Positions 8,565-16,878 of a stretch of DNA of 64,000 nucleotides are shown piece after piece. This DNA is from Croceimicrobium sp965279135 (GTDB taxonomy: Bacteria > Bacteroidota > Bacteroidia > Flavobacteriales > Schleiferiaceae): NCBI GenBank assembly GCA_965279135.1, contig OZ257133.1:620001-684000 (forward strand). The letters are read 5' to 3'. Each line of letters opens with the position of its first letter. Position 1 is the stretch's first letter. The notes under the pieces were generated by a model. The model was not told where the DNA came from and searched no databases. It saw only the letters and a program-made list of their open reading frames with translations. Both the position numbers and the translations under genes were made by a program.

Positions 8565-9749
8565 ATGGAAGACCAGACAAGCAAATACAGTCAGCGGGGT
8601 GTATCATCTCAAAAGGAGGACGTACACAAGGCTATCAGAAATCTTGATAAAGGTCTCTTTCCGAGAGCCTTTTGTAAGATCATTCCAGATTTTTTGGGGG
8701 GAAGCGAAGATCATTGTGTGATAATGCACGCTGATGGAGCCGGAACAAAGTCATCTCTTGCCTATCTGTATTGGAAGGAAACAGGTGATTTAAGTGTGTG
8801 GAAAGGGATCGCACAGGATGCTTTGATCATGAATATTGATGATCTTCTTTGTGTTGGTGCGGTCGATGTTCCAATTCTTGTTTCTTCCACGATTGGTCGG
8901 AACAAAAATTTAATTCCCGGTGAGGTAATTAGTGCACTAATTGAAGGCACTCAGGAGCTTATTGATGAATTGAACAGTCAAGGATTGAACCTGGTATTAA
9001 CTGGAGGAGAAACTGCTGATGTTGGTGATCTGGTTCGAACTATAATAGTGGATAGTACGGTTACCGCTCGGATGCCTAGAGCGGAGGTTGTAGATAATGC
9101 GAATATTGCGGCCGGTCAGGTTGTGGTGGGTCTGGCATCGCATGGACAAGCGACCTACGAAACAAGCTACAATGGTGGGATGGGCAGTAATGGTTTAACC
9201 AGCGCGCGTCATGATGTTTTTAGTCATTATCTAGCGGAAAAGTATCCCGAGTCATTTGATCCTTCCGTTCCTAGCGACCTCGTTTACAGCGGCTCCAGTA
9301 AATTAACCGATCCGGTAGAAGGAAGTCCTATCGATGCCGGTAAACTGGTGCTTTCTCCAACTCGAACTTATGCCCCGATTATCGCCAAGGTATTGGCCGA
9401 ATATCGAGCTGGAGTAAAAGGTATGGTGCATTGTAGTGGAGGCGCCCAGACTAAAGTATTGCACTTTGTGGAGGGTTTGCATATTATCAAGGATCAGATG
9501 TTTAGTACACCTCCACTTTTCCGTCATATTCAAAAATCTTCCGGAACTTCATGGAAGGAGATGTACGAGGTATTTAATATGGGTCATCGCATGGAACTTT
9601 ATTGTGATCCGGAAGTAGCAAAAGGAATTATGGCCGTGAGTAAATCTTTCGGTGTGGAGGCCCAAATTATCGGAAGGGTAGAGCAGGCTGACCTTGCTCA
9701 AGTGAGCATCCATTCGGAACATGGTAGTTTCGAGTATTTTAAGTCTTAA
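8565..9749 (+). CDS. purM: Phosphoribosylformylglycinamidine cyclo-ligase (AIR synthetase)
   Basis: Fifth step of purine synthesis: ATP-dependent ring closure of formylglycinamidine ribotide to aminoimidazole ribotide. The 394-residue protein shows the PurM/ThiN fold signatures: HADGAGTKS near residue 49, the ATP-binding segment around MNIDDLLCVGA (about 86-96), LTGGETADVGD (about 145-155) and VVVGLASHG. It is longer than the roughly 345-residue enterobacterial enzyme, as usual for the Bacteroidota form. It leads a unit with prfA and pyrF (gaps of two or three bases), linking purine and pyrimidine nucleotide synthesis with translation termination. Confidence 0.93.
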   Translation: MEDQTSKYSQRGVSSQKEDVHKAIRNLDKGLFPRAFCKIIPDFLGGSEDHCVIMHADGAGTKSSLAYLYWKETGDLSVWKGIAQDALIMNIDDLLCVGAVDVPILVSSTIGRNKNLIPGEVISALIEGTQELIDELNSQGLNLVLTGGETADVGDLVRTIIVDSTVTARMPRAEVVDNANIAAGQVVVGLASHGQATYETSYNGGMGSNGLTSARHDVFSHYLAEKYPESFDPSVPSDLVYSGSSKLTDPVEGSPIDAGKLVLSPTRTYAPIIAKVLAEYRAGVKGMVHCSGGAQTKVLHFVEGLHIIKDQMFSTPPLFRHIQKSSGTSWKEMYEVFNMGHRMELYCDPEVAKGIMAVSKSFGVEAQIIGRVEQADLAQVSIHSEHGSFEYFKS

Positions 9750-9752
9750 CAG

Positions 9753-10826
9753 ATGCAAGAGAAGTTAGATCAGATTAAACAGCGGTTTGATGAGGTGAAC
9801 GACCTGATCATTCAACCCGATATCATCGCCGATCAAAGGCGATATGTAAAGCTAAATAAGGAGTATAAGGACCTCAAAAAGATAGTTGATGCTCGGGCAC
9901 AGTACATGGAATATACCGATCGTTTAGCAGAAGCCAAGGATCTTATCATTAATGCTGATGATGAGGAAATGCGCGACATGGCCAAAATGGAATTGGAGGA
10001 AATTGAACCAGCTCTCGAAAACCTGGAGGAGCAAATCCGTTTCATGTTGATTCCCAAAGATCCCGAGGATGAAAAAAATGCGGTTCTTGAGATCAGAGCA
10101 GGAACTGGTGGAGATGAAGCCTCCATTTTTGCCGGAGATTTAGCTAAAATGTACAGTCGTTACTGTGAAACCAAAGGTTGGAAAACCGAGGTGGTTGACT
10201 TTAACGAAGGCACCATGGGTGGATACAAGGAGATTGTAATGGAGGTAACGGGAGAAGACGTTTATGGCACCTTGAAGTTTGAAAGTGGCGTACATCGAGT
10301 ACAAAGAGTTCCTGCAACAGAAACCCAGGGTAGAGTGCATACTTCTGCTGCTACGGTAGCAGTGCTTCCCGAGGCAGAAGAAGTTGATGTTGAGCTTAAT
10401 CCAGCCGACATTGAAATGCAGACTTCTCGTTCCGGAGGGGCTGGCGGGCAAAATGTGAACAAGGTTGAAACCAAAGTTCAGTTAACTCATAAGCCAACGG
10501 GGATAGTGGTGGTTTGCCAGATTGAACGAACTCAGCTTGGAAACCGCGAAAGAGCAATGCAAATGCTTCGCACCAAGCTTTACGAAATGGAGCTCGAAAA
10601 GCATAATAGTGCGATTTCCAGTAAAAGAAAAACTATGGTTTCAACAGGCGATCGTTCAGCCAAGATTAGGACCTACAATTATCCCCAGGGGAGAGTTACG
10701 GATCATCGTATTAATTTGACCGTATACAATTTAAACGATGTTGTAAACGGTGAAATACAAAAATTCCTCGATGAGTTAATGCTGGCAGAAAATGCCGAAA
10801 GATTAAGAGAAGGAAGCGAAGACTAA
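9753..10826 (+). CDS. prfA: Peptide chain release factor 1
   Basis: Recognises UAA and UAG stop codons and triggers hydrolysis of peptidyl-tRNA. The 357-residue protein carries the PxT codon-reading motif (RVPATETQG, about 187-195), which marks RF1 rather than RF2, and the GGQ loop (SGGAGGQNVNKVET, about 229-242). The N-terminal third is the expected helical, charged domain. It starts three bases after purM, and pyrF follows two bases after its stop. Several TGA and TAA stops are used in this window, so both release factors should exist in the organism. Confidence 0.97.
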   Translation: MQEKLDQIKQRFDEVNDLIIQPDIIADQRRYVKLNKEYKDLKKIVDARAQYMEYTDRLAEAKDLIINADDEEMRDMAKMELEEIEPALENLEEQIRFMLIPKDPEDEKNAVLEIRAGTGGDEASIFAGDLAKMYSRYCETKGWKTEVVDFNEGTMGGYKEIVMEVTGEDVYGTLKFESGVHRVQRVPATETQGRVHTSAATVAVLPEAEEVDVELNPADIEMQTSRSGGAGGQNVNKVETKVQLTHKPTGIVVVCQIERTQLGNRERAMQMLRTKLYEMELEKHNSAISSKRKTMVSTGDRSAKIRTYNYPQGRVTDHRINLTVYNLNDVVNGEIQKFLDELMLAENAERLREGSED

Positions 10827-10828
10827 TT

Positions 10829-11653
10829 ATGACAAGGGAAGAATTAGTAGCTCAGATTCGTGAAAAAGGCTCAGTTTTATGCGTGGGTCTGGATACCGAT
10901 TTAGATCGCGTTCCCAAGCATTTGCTGGAAGAGGAGGATCCGATTTTTGAATTCAATAAGGCGATAATTGATGCTACGCATCAGTATGCTGTGGCTTACA
11001 AGCCGAACATTGCTTTCTATGAAGCAGAAGGCTTATCGGGTTGGCAAAGCCTTGAACGAACCATTGAATATCTCAACGAGAATTACCCACAGATATTTAC
11101 CATCGCTGATGCTAAGCGCGGAGATATCGGTAACACATCTAAACGCTATGCCAAGGCTTTCTTTGAAACGCTGAACTTCGATTCTATTACAGTAGCCCCC
11201 TATATGGGAAGTGATTCTGTAAAACCTTTTTTAGGGAATAAAGGGAAATGGGTGATTTTACTTGCACTTACTTCTAACCCGGGTGGCGCTGACTTCCAAT
11301 TACAACGCTTACAGTCTAGCGATGAAAGTTTGTACCAAGAAGTGCTCAGGCATTCTTCCGATTGGGGCAATGCTGAAGAGATGATGTATGTAGTGGGAGC
11401 AACGAAAGCTGAGTTTCTGAAAGGTATTCGGGAAATTGTTCCGAATCATTTCCTCTTAGTTCCAGGAGTAGGAGCACAGGGAGGAAGTTTAAGTGAGGTT
11501 ATGGAGTTTGGCAGATCTAAGGACGGCACTGGCCTCTTGGTGAATTCTTCAAGAGGCATCATCTATGCTTCTGGTAGGACTGATTTTGCGGATGCTGCTG
11601 CCGAGGAGGCCAGGAAGCTTCAATTGGAGATGGAGCGTTTTTTAGTCGACTGA
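10829..11653 (+). CDS. pyrF: Orotidine 5'-phosphate decarboxylase, subfamily 2
   Basis: Last step of UMP synthesis: removes CO2 from orotidine monophosphate. The 274-residue protein has the subfamily-2 catalytic block ADAKRGDIGNTS (about 91-102) and the phosphate-binding VPGVGAQGG near residue 211, with the LCVGLDTD strand at the N-terminus. Its 3' end overlaps the 3' end of the convergent MarR-type gene by 12 bases, so no separate terminator is visible here. Confidence 0.95.
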   Translation: MTREELVAQIREKGSVLCVGLDTDLDRVPKHLLEEEDPIFEFNKAIIDATHQYAVAYKPNIAFYEAEGLSGWQSLERTIEYLNENYPQIFTIADAKRGDIGNTSKRYAKAFFETLNFDSITVAPYMGSDSVKPFLGNKGKWVILLALTSNPGGADFQLQRLQSSDESLYQEVLRHSSDWGNAEEMMYVVGATKAEFLKGIREIVPNHFLLVPGVGAQGGSLSEVMEFGRSKDGTGLLVNSSRGIIYASGRTDFADAAAEEARKLQLEMERFLVD

Positions 11654-12103
11654 ACTGCCGCGCATCTTATCCAGTAAATTACTTAGAGTCTCCGCCTCGG
11701 CCTCGCTGAGATTTTTAAGGCTGTCATCAACCAATTGTTCCTTTTCGTCAATTTGCTTTAGTTTTTCTAAACCAATTTCGGTGATCACAACATCTACCAG
11801 TCGTTTATCGTCTGGGCAGGTCTGTTTAGACACATAGGATTTTTTCAATAGTCGATCGACAATACGTGAGGAATCGCTCATTTTATCCAACATGCGCTCC
11901 CTAATCTGCAAGGTGCTTAAAGGCTGAGGATAGCTTCCTCTCAGAATTCTAAGCACGTTAAACTGCTGTTTGGTTAAACCCTCATCCTTCAACATATCCC
12001 TCACTTGTTCATCTAACCAGTTACTGGTATAGAGAATGTTCAGGAATGCTTTCTGGTAAGCATTTCTAAAATGGCTCTGTTTAATCTCTTCTTTAATCCC
12101 CAC
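11642..12103 (-). CDS. MarR family winged-helix transcriptional regulator
   Basis: Small DNA-binding regulator of about 153 residues. The winged-helix core is visible: LTKQQFNVLRILRG, the recognition region MSDSSRIVDRLLKKSYV, and the wing CPDDKRLVDVVITEIG. The frame can start at ATG 12142, but that start sits inside a perfect palindrome. The GTG at 12103 gives MGIKEEIKQ, the usual beginning and length for this Bacteroidota group, and is preferred here. It is divergent from the DUF2851 operon, with a palindromic operator in between, so autoregulation and control of that operon are likely. The ligand is unknown. Confidence 0.87.
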   Translation of the reverse strand: MGIKEEIKQSHFRNAYQKAFLNILYTSNWLDEQVRDMLKDEGLTKQQFNVLRILRGSYPQPLSTLQIRERMLDKMSDSSRIVDRLLKKSYVSKQTCPDDKRLVDVVITEIGLEKLKQIDEKEQLVDDSLKNLSEAEAETLSNLLDKMRGSSVD

Positions 12104-12137
12104 GGCAGTAAATATAATTTGCAAATAACTTGAAAAT

Positions 12138-12164
12138 AACATTAATGTTCAAACATTAGTTGAA
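12138..12164. promoter_or_regulatory. Palindromic operator candidate between the MarR gene and the DUF2851 operon
   Basis: AACATTAATGTT (12138-12149) is a perfect 12-bp palindrome. It overlaps a second inverted repeat, TTCAA at 12148-12152 with TTGAA at 12160-12164, which ends at the DUF2851 start codon. Position and symmetry fit MarR-dimer binding sites controlling both genes. Confidence 0.5.
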
Positions 12165-13436
12165 ATGACCGAAGAATTTCTACATTACTTGTGGAGGTTT
12201 CAAAGTATAAAGCCTGGACCATGGAAAGGGGCGAAAGGTGAGATCATTGAGTTAATAGATCCGGGGAATCCCAATTTCAATAGCGGTCCAGACTTCGAAA
12301 GTGCCCAATTGCGGATTGATGAGCAAATTTGGATCGGAAATGTGGAGCTTCACCTGCAATCTTCAGACTGGGATGCGCATCGACATCAATTTGATCCTGC
12401 CTACAACAATGTCATTCTGCATGTAGTCTATGAGCATAACCAGGAAGTATTAACAGAGAGTGGGGCTCCAATGCCAACTTTAGAGTTAAAGGGTTTATTT
12501 AATCCTGAGAAATATTTAGGATTCGAACAACTGCTTCAATCTAAACAACGCATTGTATGTGCGCCGAGTTTCCCGAAGGCTGATTTTATTCTCAAAGAAC
12601 AGATGCTTCAGCGCTGTGGAATCACGCGCTTAGAAGATCGATGCCAGGAGATGGAGCGGACTTATCAATTTGTTCAAGGTGATTGGGATGCCCTACTTTA
12701 CATGCTGTTGGCCAAAACTATGGGAGCCAAGGTAAACCAGGAGCCAATGGAGATTTTGGCTCGCATTGTTCCTTTAAGACTTTGGAGAAAATATGCTCAG
12801 GATCACGAGCTACGGATGTGTTTGTTTCTAGGTATGTCGGGATTACTAATTGATCAATTTCAAGGTCAAATAAAAACCTGGCAAGAACAATTTTACTATT
12901 TAGCCCATAAGCATCAACTTAGACCAATGCCCAAGGCGAATTGGAAATATGCTCGTTTGAGGCCGGCTGCTTTCCCCGATCGGCGCATAGCCCTTCTTAG
13001 TGCACTTTTACCTTATGCAGATCAGTGGTTCAGACTCCTTCGTAAAGGTAGAATTCACAATATGGAGTGGCCGGAAATTCCAGAATACTGGCTGAAGAAC
13101 TATCGCTTAGAAAACCAGTCGGATTCATCAACCAAGCGGCGATTTCAGAATAAGTGGCCTATAGGATTAATTCGAAATTTAGAGGTGAATGCCTTTGTTC
13201 CTATGATGTTTTTTTATGGTAGAAAAACAGGGAATCAAAGTTTACAGGATGAAGCTTTAAACCAACTTTCTGGAATACCAGCCGAGCAGAATTTCATAAG
13301 CAGAAGCTATGAACAATTGGGATTACCTATACGTTCAGCCTTTGATTCGCAGGCGTGTATTACTTGGTATCAGCGATACTGCCGGCCTAAAAAATGTTTA
13401 ACTTGCAGTCTTGGGAACGAGTTGCTAAACCGGTAA
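12165..13436 (+). CDS. DUF2851 family protein
   Basis: Conserved protein of 423 residues with no established function, common in Bacteroidota. It starts with the family signature MTEEFLHYLWRFQ and has LIDPGNPNFNSGPDF and WIGNVELHLQSSDWDAH (about 60-76), where the clustered His and Asp residues suggest a metal or nucleic-acid site (inference). The C-terminus is Cys-rich (CRPKKCLTC), possibly a small metal-binding knuckle. It heads a compact operon; PspC follows after four bases. No signal peptide or membrane helix is seen, so it should be cytoplasmic. Confidence 0.88.
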   Translation: MTEEFLHYLWRFQSIKPGPWKGAKGEIIELIDPGNPNFNSGPDFESAQLRIDEQIWIGNVELHLQSSDWDAHRHQFDPAYNNVILHVVYEHNQEVLTESGAPMPTLELKGLFNPEKYLGFEQLLQSKQRIVCAPSFPKADFILKEQMLQRCGITRLEDRCQEMERTYQFVQGDWDALLYMLLAKTMGAKVNQEPMEILARIVPLRLWRKYAQDHELRMCLFLGMSGLLIDQFQGQIKTWQEQFYYLAHKHQLRPMPKANWKYARLRPAAFPDRRIALLSALLPYADQWFRLLRKGRIHNMEWPEIPEYWLKNYRLENQSDSSTKRRFQNKWPIGLIRNLEVNAFVPMMFFYGRKTGNQSLQDEALNQLSGIPAEQNFISRSYEQLGLPIRSAFDSQACITWYQRYCRPKKCLTCSLGNELLNR

Positions 13437-13440
13437 TAAC

Positions 13441-13659
13441 ATGGAGAGATTAAGAAGTTTTCTGGAACGGGGTGGATTTGAAGTATGCGCCCGATCCGGA
13501 GAGAGAATGGGCATTGCCCCAGGTGTAATTCGAATGTATTTTATCTACACCTCCTTCTTAACCTTTGGTTCTCCGGTTATCCTTTATCTGGTTCTCGCAT
13601 TTTGGATTCAAATAAAAGATCACTTAAGAAGTAAGCGCCATTCGGTGCTCGATATTTAA
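13441..13659 (+). CDS. PspC domain protein (small membrane protein)
   Basis: A 72-residue protein with a PspC-like domain: basic N-terminus, GERMGIAPGVIRMYFIY region, and a membrane helix at about residues 38-58. PspC proteins act in envelope stress sensing in Proteobacteria; the role in Bacteroidota is unknown. It lies four bases after DUF2851 and four bases before the channel gene, so it is part of the same operon. Confidence 0.75.
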   Translation: MERLRSFLERGGFEVCARSGERMGIAPGVIRMYFIYTSFLTFGSPVILYLVLAFWIQIKDHLRSKRHSVLDI

Positions 13660-13663
13660 CCTT

Positions 13664-14701
13664 TTGTACCAAACCAGCGCCCTCTCCAGATTCAGTATTA
13701 TAATTAGCCTACTTGGTATCCTAACCTTGGTCGGAGTAGCAGGTTATACGCTAATTGAAGGTTATGATTTTACCGAGGCGGTATATATGACCATCATTAC
13801 AGTAAGTACTGTAGGTTTTGGTGAAGTAAGTGAATTAAGTCCGGCCGGACAATGGTTTACTTCTTTCCTCATCATTGGCAGTTTTGGTACCTTCGCTTAC
13901 GGCCTAACTCTACTAACCCAGGTCTTAGTTACGGGAGAGTTGGTGGCCGACTTAAAACGACGCACTTTGAATCGAAATATTGGCAAGATTCAGGACCACG
14001 TTATCATTTGTGGTTTTGGTAGAAACGGGCGAAGAGCGCTTAAGAAGCTAGTTGCTTATGGACAAGATGTCCTCGTAATTGAAAGTGATCCATATATCAT
14101 AGAGCAATACATTAAGCCACTTGATGTGCTTTATCTGGAAGCAGATGCAACCGAAGATGAGGTGCTGAAATTGGCCGGTGTTGAAAGAGCAAAAGCTTTG
14201 GTTTCAACTTTAAGTAAGGACGCTGATAACCTATTTGTGGTTATCTCTGCTCGGTCCTTAAACAGTGAAATTCGCCTAATTAGCCGCGCCTCTTCTGAAA
14301 GTACGGAGAGCAAGTTGCGAGCCGTAGGGGTTGATTCCGTGGTTATGCCTGAGGGTGTAGGAGGGGGGCATATGGCTAGCCTGGTCATGAACCCGGATAT
14401 CGTAGAGTTTTTAGAGCATCTCTCGGTTGAAGGATCATCTGACAGTAATCTGGAAGAAATTCAACTATCAGATTTACTTGGTGAGGCGAGATCTTGCAGC
14501 CTGAATGATTTACATATACGGCAGCGTACCGGTTGCACCGTGATCGGAATCAAAAGTCCGGAGGGGAAGTATGAGATAAACCCAAACAGCGATTCGGTTT
14601 TGCAGGCTAATTCCCGACTTTTTGTGCTGGGAAACGCCAATCAGATTAAGGCATTAAATGAGTTATTAGCCAGTATCAATACCCAAAACACCTTCTCCTG
14701 A
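13664..14701 (+). CDS. Potassium channel with RCK (TrkA-N/TrkA-C) domain
   Basis: Two-helix ion channel with cytoplasmic regulatory domain, 345 residues. Membrane helices lie at about 9-30 and 68-88, with the pore filter STVGFGE (about 46-52) between them. The filter is TVGFG, a K+-channel type. An RCK domain follows, with the nucleotide-binding GFGRNGRRALKKL (about 116-128) and a TrkA-C domain near the end (about 265-340). The only plausible start is TTG at 13664, because the next in-frame ATG lies inside the channel domain. It sits in a compact operon with PspC and sugar genes. Confidence 0.9.
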   Translation: MYQTSALSRFSIIISLLGILTLVGVAGYTLIEGYDFTEAVYMTIITVSTVGFGEVSELSPAGQWFTSFLIIGSFGTFAYGLTLLTQVLVTGELVADLKRRTLNRNIGKIQDHVIICGFGRNGRRALKKLVAYGQDVLVIESDPYIIEQYIKPLDVLYLEADATEDEVLKLAGVERAKALVSTLSKDADNLFVVISARSLNSEIRLISRASSESTESKLRAVGVDSVVMPEGVGGGHMASLVMNPDIVEFLEHLSVEGSSDSNLEEIQLSDLLGEARSCSLNDLHIRQRTGCTVIGIKSPEGKYEINPNSDSVLQANSRLFVLGNANQIKALNELLASINTQNTFS

Positions 14702-14702
14702 G

Positions 14703-15617
14703 ATGAAAATTCTAATTACGGGTTCCAATGGTCTGCTAGGCCAGAAACTCGTTCACCTGTTGAAGAATGACCCTGAGATAGACTTGGTTGCAACGGCACG
14801 AGGTGAAAATCGCTTGAATAGCCAAGAAGGTTATACCTATCACTCCATGGATATTGCAGATCTCCGTGCGGTAATGGAGGTTTTCGACTTAGAAAAACCC
14901 GATGCCGTAATTCATACGGCTGCCATGACCCATGTTGATCAGTGTGAAGAGGATAAGACGGGCTGTGTGAAGTTGAATGTTGAATCGGTTCAATACATAG
15001 TTGCAGCTTGTGCGGCCCATAACTGTCATTTAACCCACCTTAGTACCGACTTCATTTTTGATGGCAGCCGAGGTCCTTTAGATGAGGAAGAGAAGCCCAA
15101 TCCTGTTTCCTTTTATGGGGAGTCTAAGTTGAGAGCCGAGCAAATAATCATGGCTTCTTCCTTATCCTATGCCATTTTAAGGACCGTATTAGTTTATGGA
15201 GTGGCTGAGAATATGAGCCGAAGTAATATCGTGCTTTGGGCAAAGGGAGCTCTGGAGAAGGGTGATCCAATCCGGGTTGTAGACGATCAGTACAGAACAC
15301 CAACCCTGGCAGAAGACTTAGCTCAAGGATGTGCGCTTGCGGCGAAACAAAGGGCAAATGGCATATTCAACATTTCAGGACCTGATTTCTTTAGCATTAT
15401 TGACATGGTGAGGGAGATTGCCCGATTTTGGGAATTGGATGAAAGCCTGATTAATCCGGTTTCTTCCCTAACCCTCAACCAAGCGGCTAAGCGACCCCCG
15501 AAAACAGGTTTTATAATCGATAAGGCCAGAGACATATTAGGCTATACTCCACACTCGTTCCGAGATGGATTGGCCTTTGTGGACCAACAAATAAAGGCGG
15601 CACAGCAGAGCAGCTAA
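14703..15617 (+). CDS. RmlD-like NAD(P)-dependent sugar reductase (SDR family)
   Basis: Extended short-chain dehydrogenase of 304 residues similar to dTDP-4-dehydrorhamnose reductase. It has the cofactor loop ITGSNGLLGQKL at the N-terminus, HTAAMTHVDQCE, STDFIFDG, and the catalytic YGESK (about 139-143). No rmlA, rmlB or rmlC is in the window, so dTDP-rhamnose synthesis is not shown; SDRs of this group also act on other substrates. It begins one base after the channel gene and is followed by a glycosyltransferase four bases later. Confidence 0.8.
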   Translation: MKILITGSNGLLGQKLVHLLKNDPEIDLVATARGENRLNSQEGYTYHSMDIADLRAVMEVFDLEKPDAVIHTAAMTHVDQCEEDKTGCVKLNVESVQYIVAACAAHNCHLTHLSTDFIFDGSRGPLDEEEKPNPVSFYGESKLRAEQIIMASSLSYAILRTVLVYGVAENMSRSNIVLWAKGALEKGDPIRVVDDQYRTPTLAEDLAQGCALAAKQRANGIFNISGPDFFSIIDMVREIARFWELDESLINPVSSLTLNQAAKRPPKTGFIIDKARDILGYTPHSFRDGLAFVDQQIKAAQQSS

Positions 15618-15621
15618 GATT

Positions 15622-16878
15622 ATGAAAAACTTATTGGTAGTAACATACTATTGGCTGCCAGACGGGGGAACCGGAACCTATCGAGTTGGAAAGTTTGTAA
15701 AATATCTCCTTCGAAATAATTGGAAGATTACCGTACTTACAGCCTGCCAGGATTCCACACCAGAATACTTTCTACATCCTAATTTAAAAGTCCATTCAAC
15801 TCCGGGGAATCCTAAAAAGCTTGGTCGGAGCAATAAGGTGAACCCTTCCATCTTTTATGCTGCAGAAGAGAATTGGCGTGCTCGTTTAAAGGTATGGGTA
15901 CGGTTGAATTTAGTGGTTCCCGATGCTAAAATACTCTGGTATTTCAAAGCTCTAAAATTGGGCCTGAAACTTGCTCGTCAAGAAAAGTTCACCGCCCTGT
16001 TTTCTACCTCACCTCCGCCTTCAACTGCCTGGATTGCAAGAGCGATTGCGAAAAAAACCGGTTTACCGTGGACTTGCGATTTTCGAGATCCCTGGACCGA
16101 GATATATTATTACGAGACTTTCCCTCAAGGTTTTTTGGCTCGCAAACTGAATAAATGGATGGAAGCCGAAGTCTTAAAAACGGCCAAGGCTTTAGTCTGT
16201 GTGAATAAAGGTTTTTTTCCTGCTCATGAGCAGAAGGGTTTAAACTTCCATTATATCTCCAACGGATATGACCCTGAGGATTTCAAAGCGCTTTCGAATG
16301 ATCCATCTACTCGGAACGATAAGTTTACCATTCGCTATGTTGGAAGCTTTAAGATGAATCAGTTAAGTCAAGGCTTTAAGGATTTAATTCAAAGCATTCC
16401 CGAATCTAAAAGAGCCACGATTCGTTTCGATTTTGTGGGAACAGTTGACCCTCTGGTTCAGGCGGAATTAAACCGAATTGTACCTAATGAATTGGAGTGC
16501 AATTATTTAGGGATGAAGGAGCATCGGGAGGCGGTGCAGCTTATGCAATCAGCCGATTTACTTCTGCTCCTAATAGGAGAAGCTCAGCGCAGTAAATTAG
16601 TTTTTAGCACCAAGCTTTTTGAGTATTTAAAAAGCGGTAATCAATGCCTTGCTTTTGGTCATGAAGGGGGTGCGGCCCAGCAGATTATACAGAAGGCTAA
16701 GGGGGGCTATCTAAGTGCGCATAAAGAGCATATTGGCGCCTTGGAATTTTTAGAAACTCAGCTTGAGCTATGGCAAAATGAAGATGCATCACGACAACCT
16801 GATATGGATGCATTACAAGAATACAGTTTTGAAAACCTTACTTTAAGACTACAAAAGGTAATTGAAAATAATGGATGA
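15622..16878 (+). CDS. Glycosyltransferase, GT4-like
   Basis: Probable GT-B fold glycosyltransferase of 418 residues. The N-terminus VVTYYWLPDGGTGTYRVGKF is typical of the donor/acceptor-binding start of GT4 enzymes. A conserved DFRDPWTE lies near residue 153 and the C-terminal half has a YVGSF strand, then KLFEYLKSGNQCLAFG, an E-containing motif of the GT4 type. The sugar is unknown. The stop overlaps the sulfotransferase start by eight bases, so the two are translationally linked. Confidence 0.83.
   Translation: MKNLLVVTYYWLPDGGTGTYRVGKFVKYLLRNNWKITVLTACQDSTPEYFLHPNLKVHSTPGNPKKLGRSNKVNPSIFYAAEENWRARLKVWVRLNLVVPDAKILWYFKALKLGLKLARQEKFTALFSTSPPPSTAWIARAIAKKTGLPWTCDFRDPWTEIYYYETFPQGFLARKLNKWMEAEVLKTAKALVCVNKGFFPAHEQKGLNFHYISNGYDPEDFKALSNDPSTRNDKFTIRYVGSFKMNQLSQGFKDLIQSIPESKRATIRFDFVGTVDPLVQAELNRIVPNELECNYLGMKEHREAVQLMQSADLLLLLIGEAQRSKLVFSTKLFEYLKSGNQCLAFGHEGGAAQQIIQKAKGGYLSAHKEHIGALEFLETQLELWQNEDASRQPDMDALQEYSFENLTLRLQKVIENNG

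Noticed and set aside
14703..15617. A full dTDP-rhamnose pathway
   Set aside because: Only the RmlD-like gene is present; rmlA, rmlB and rmlC are not seen.
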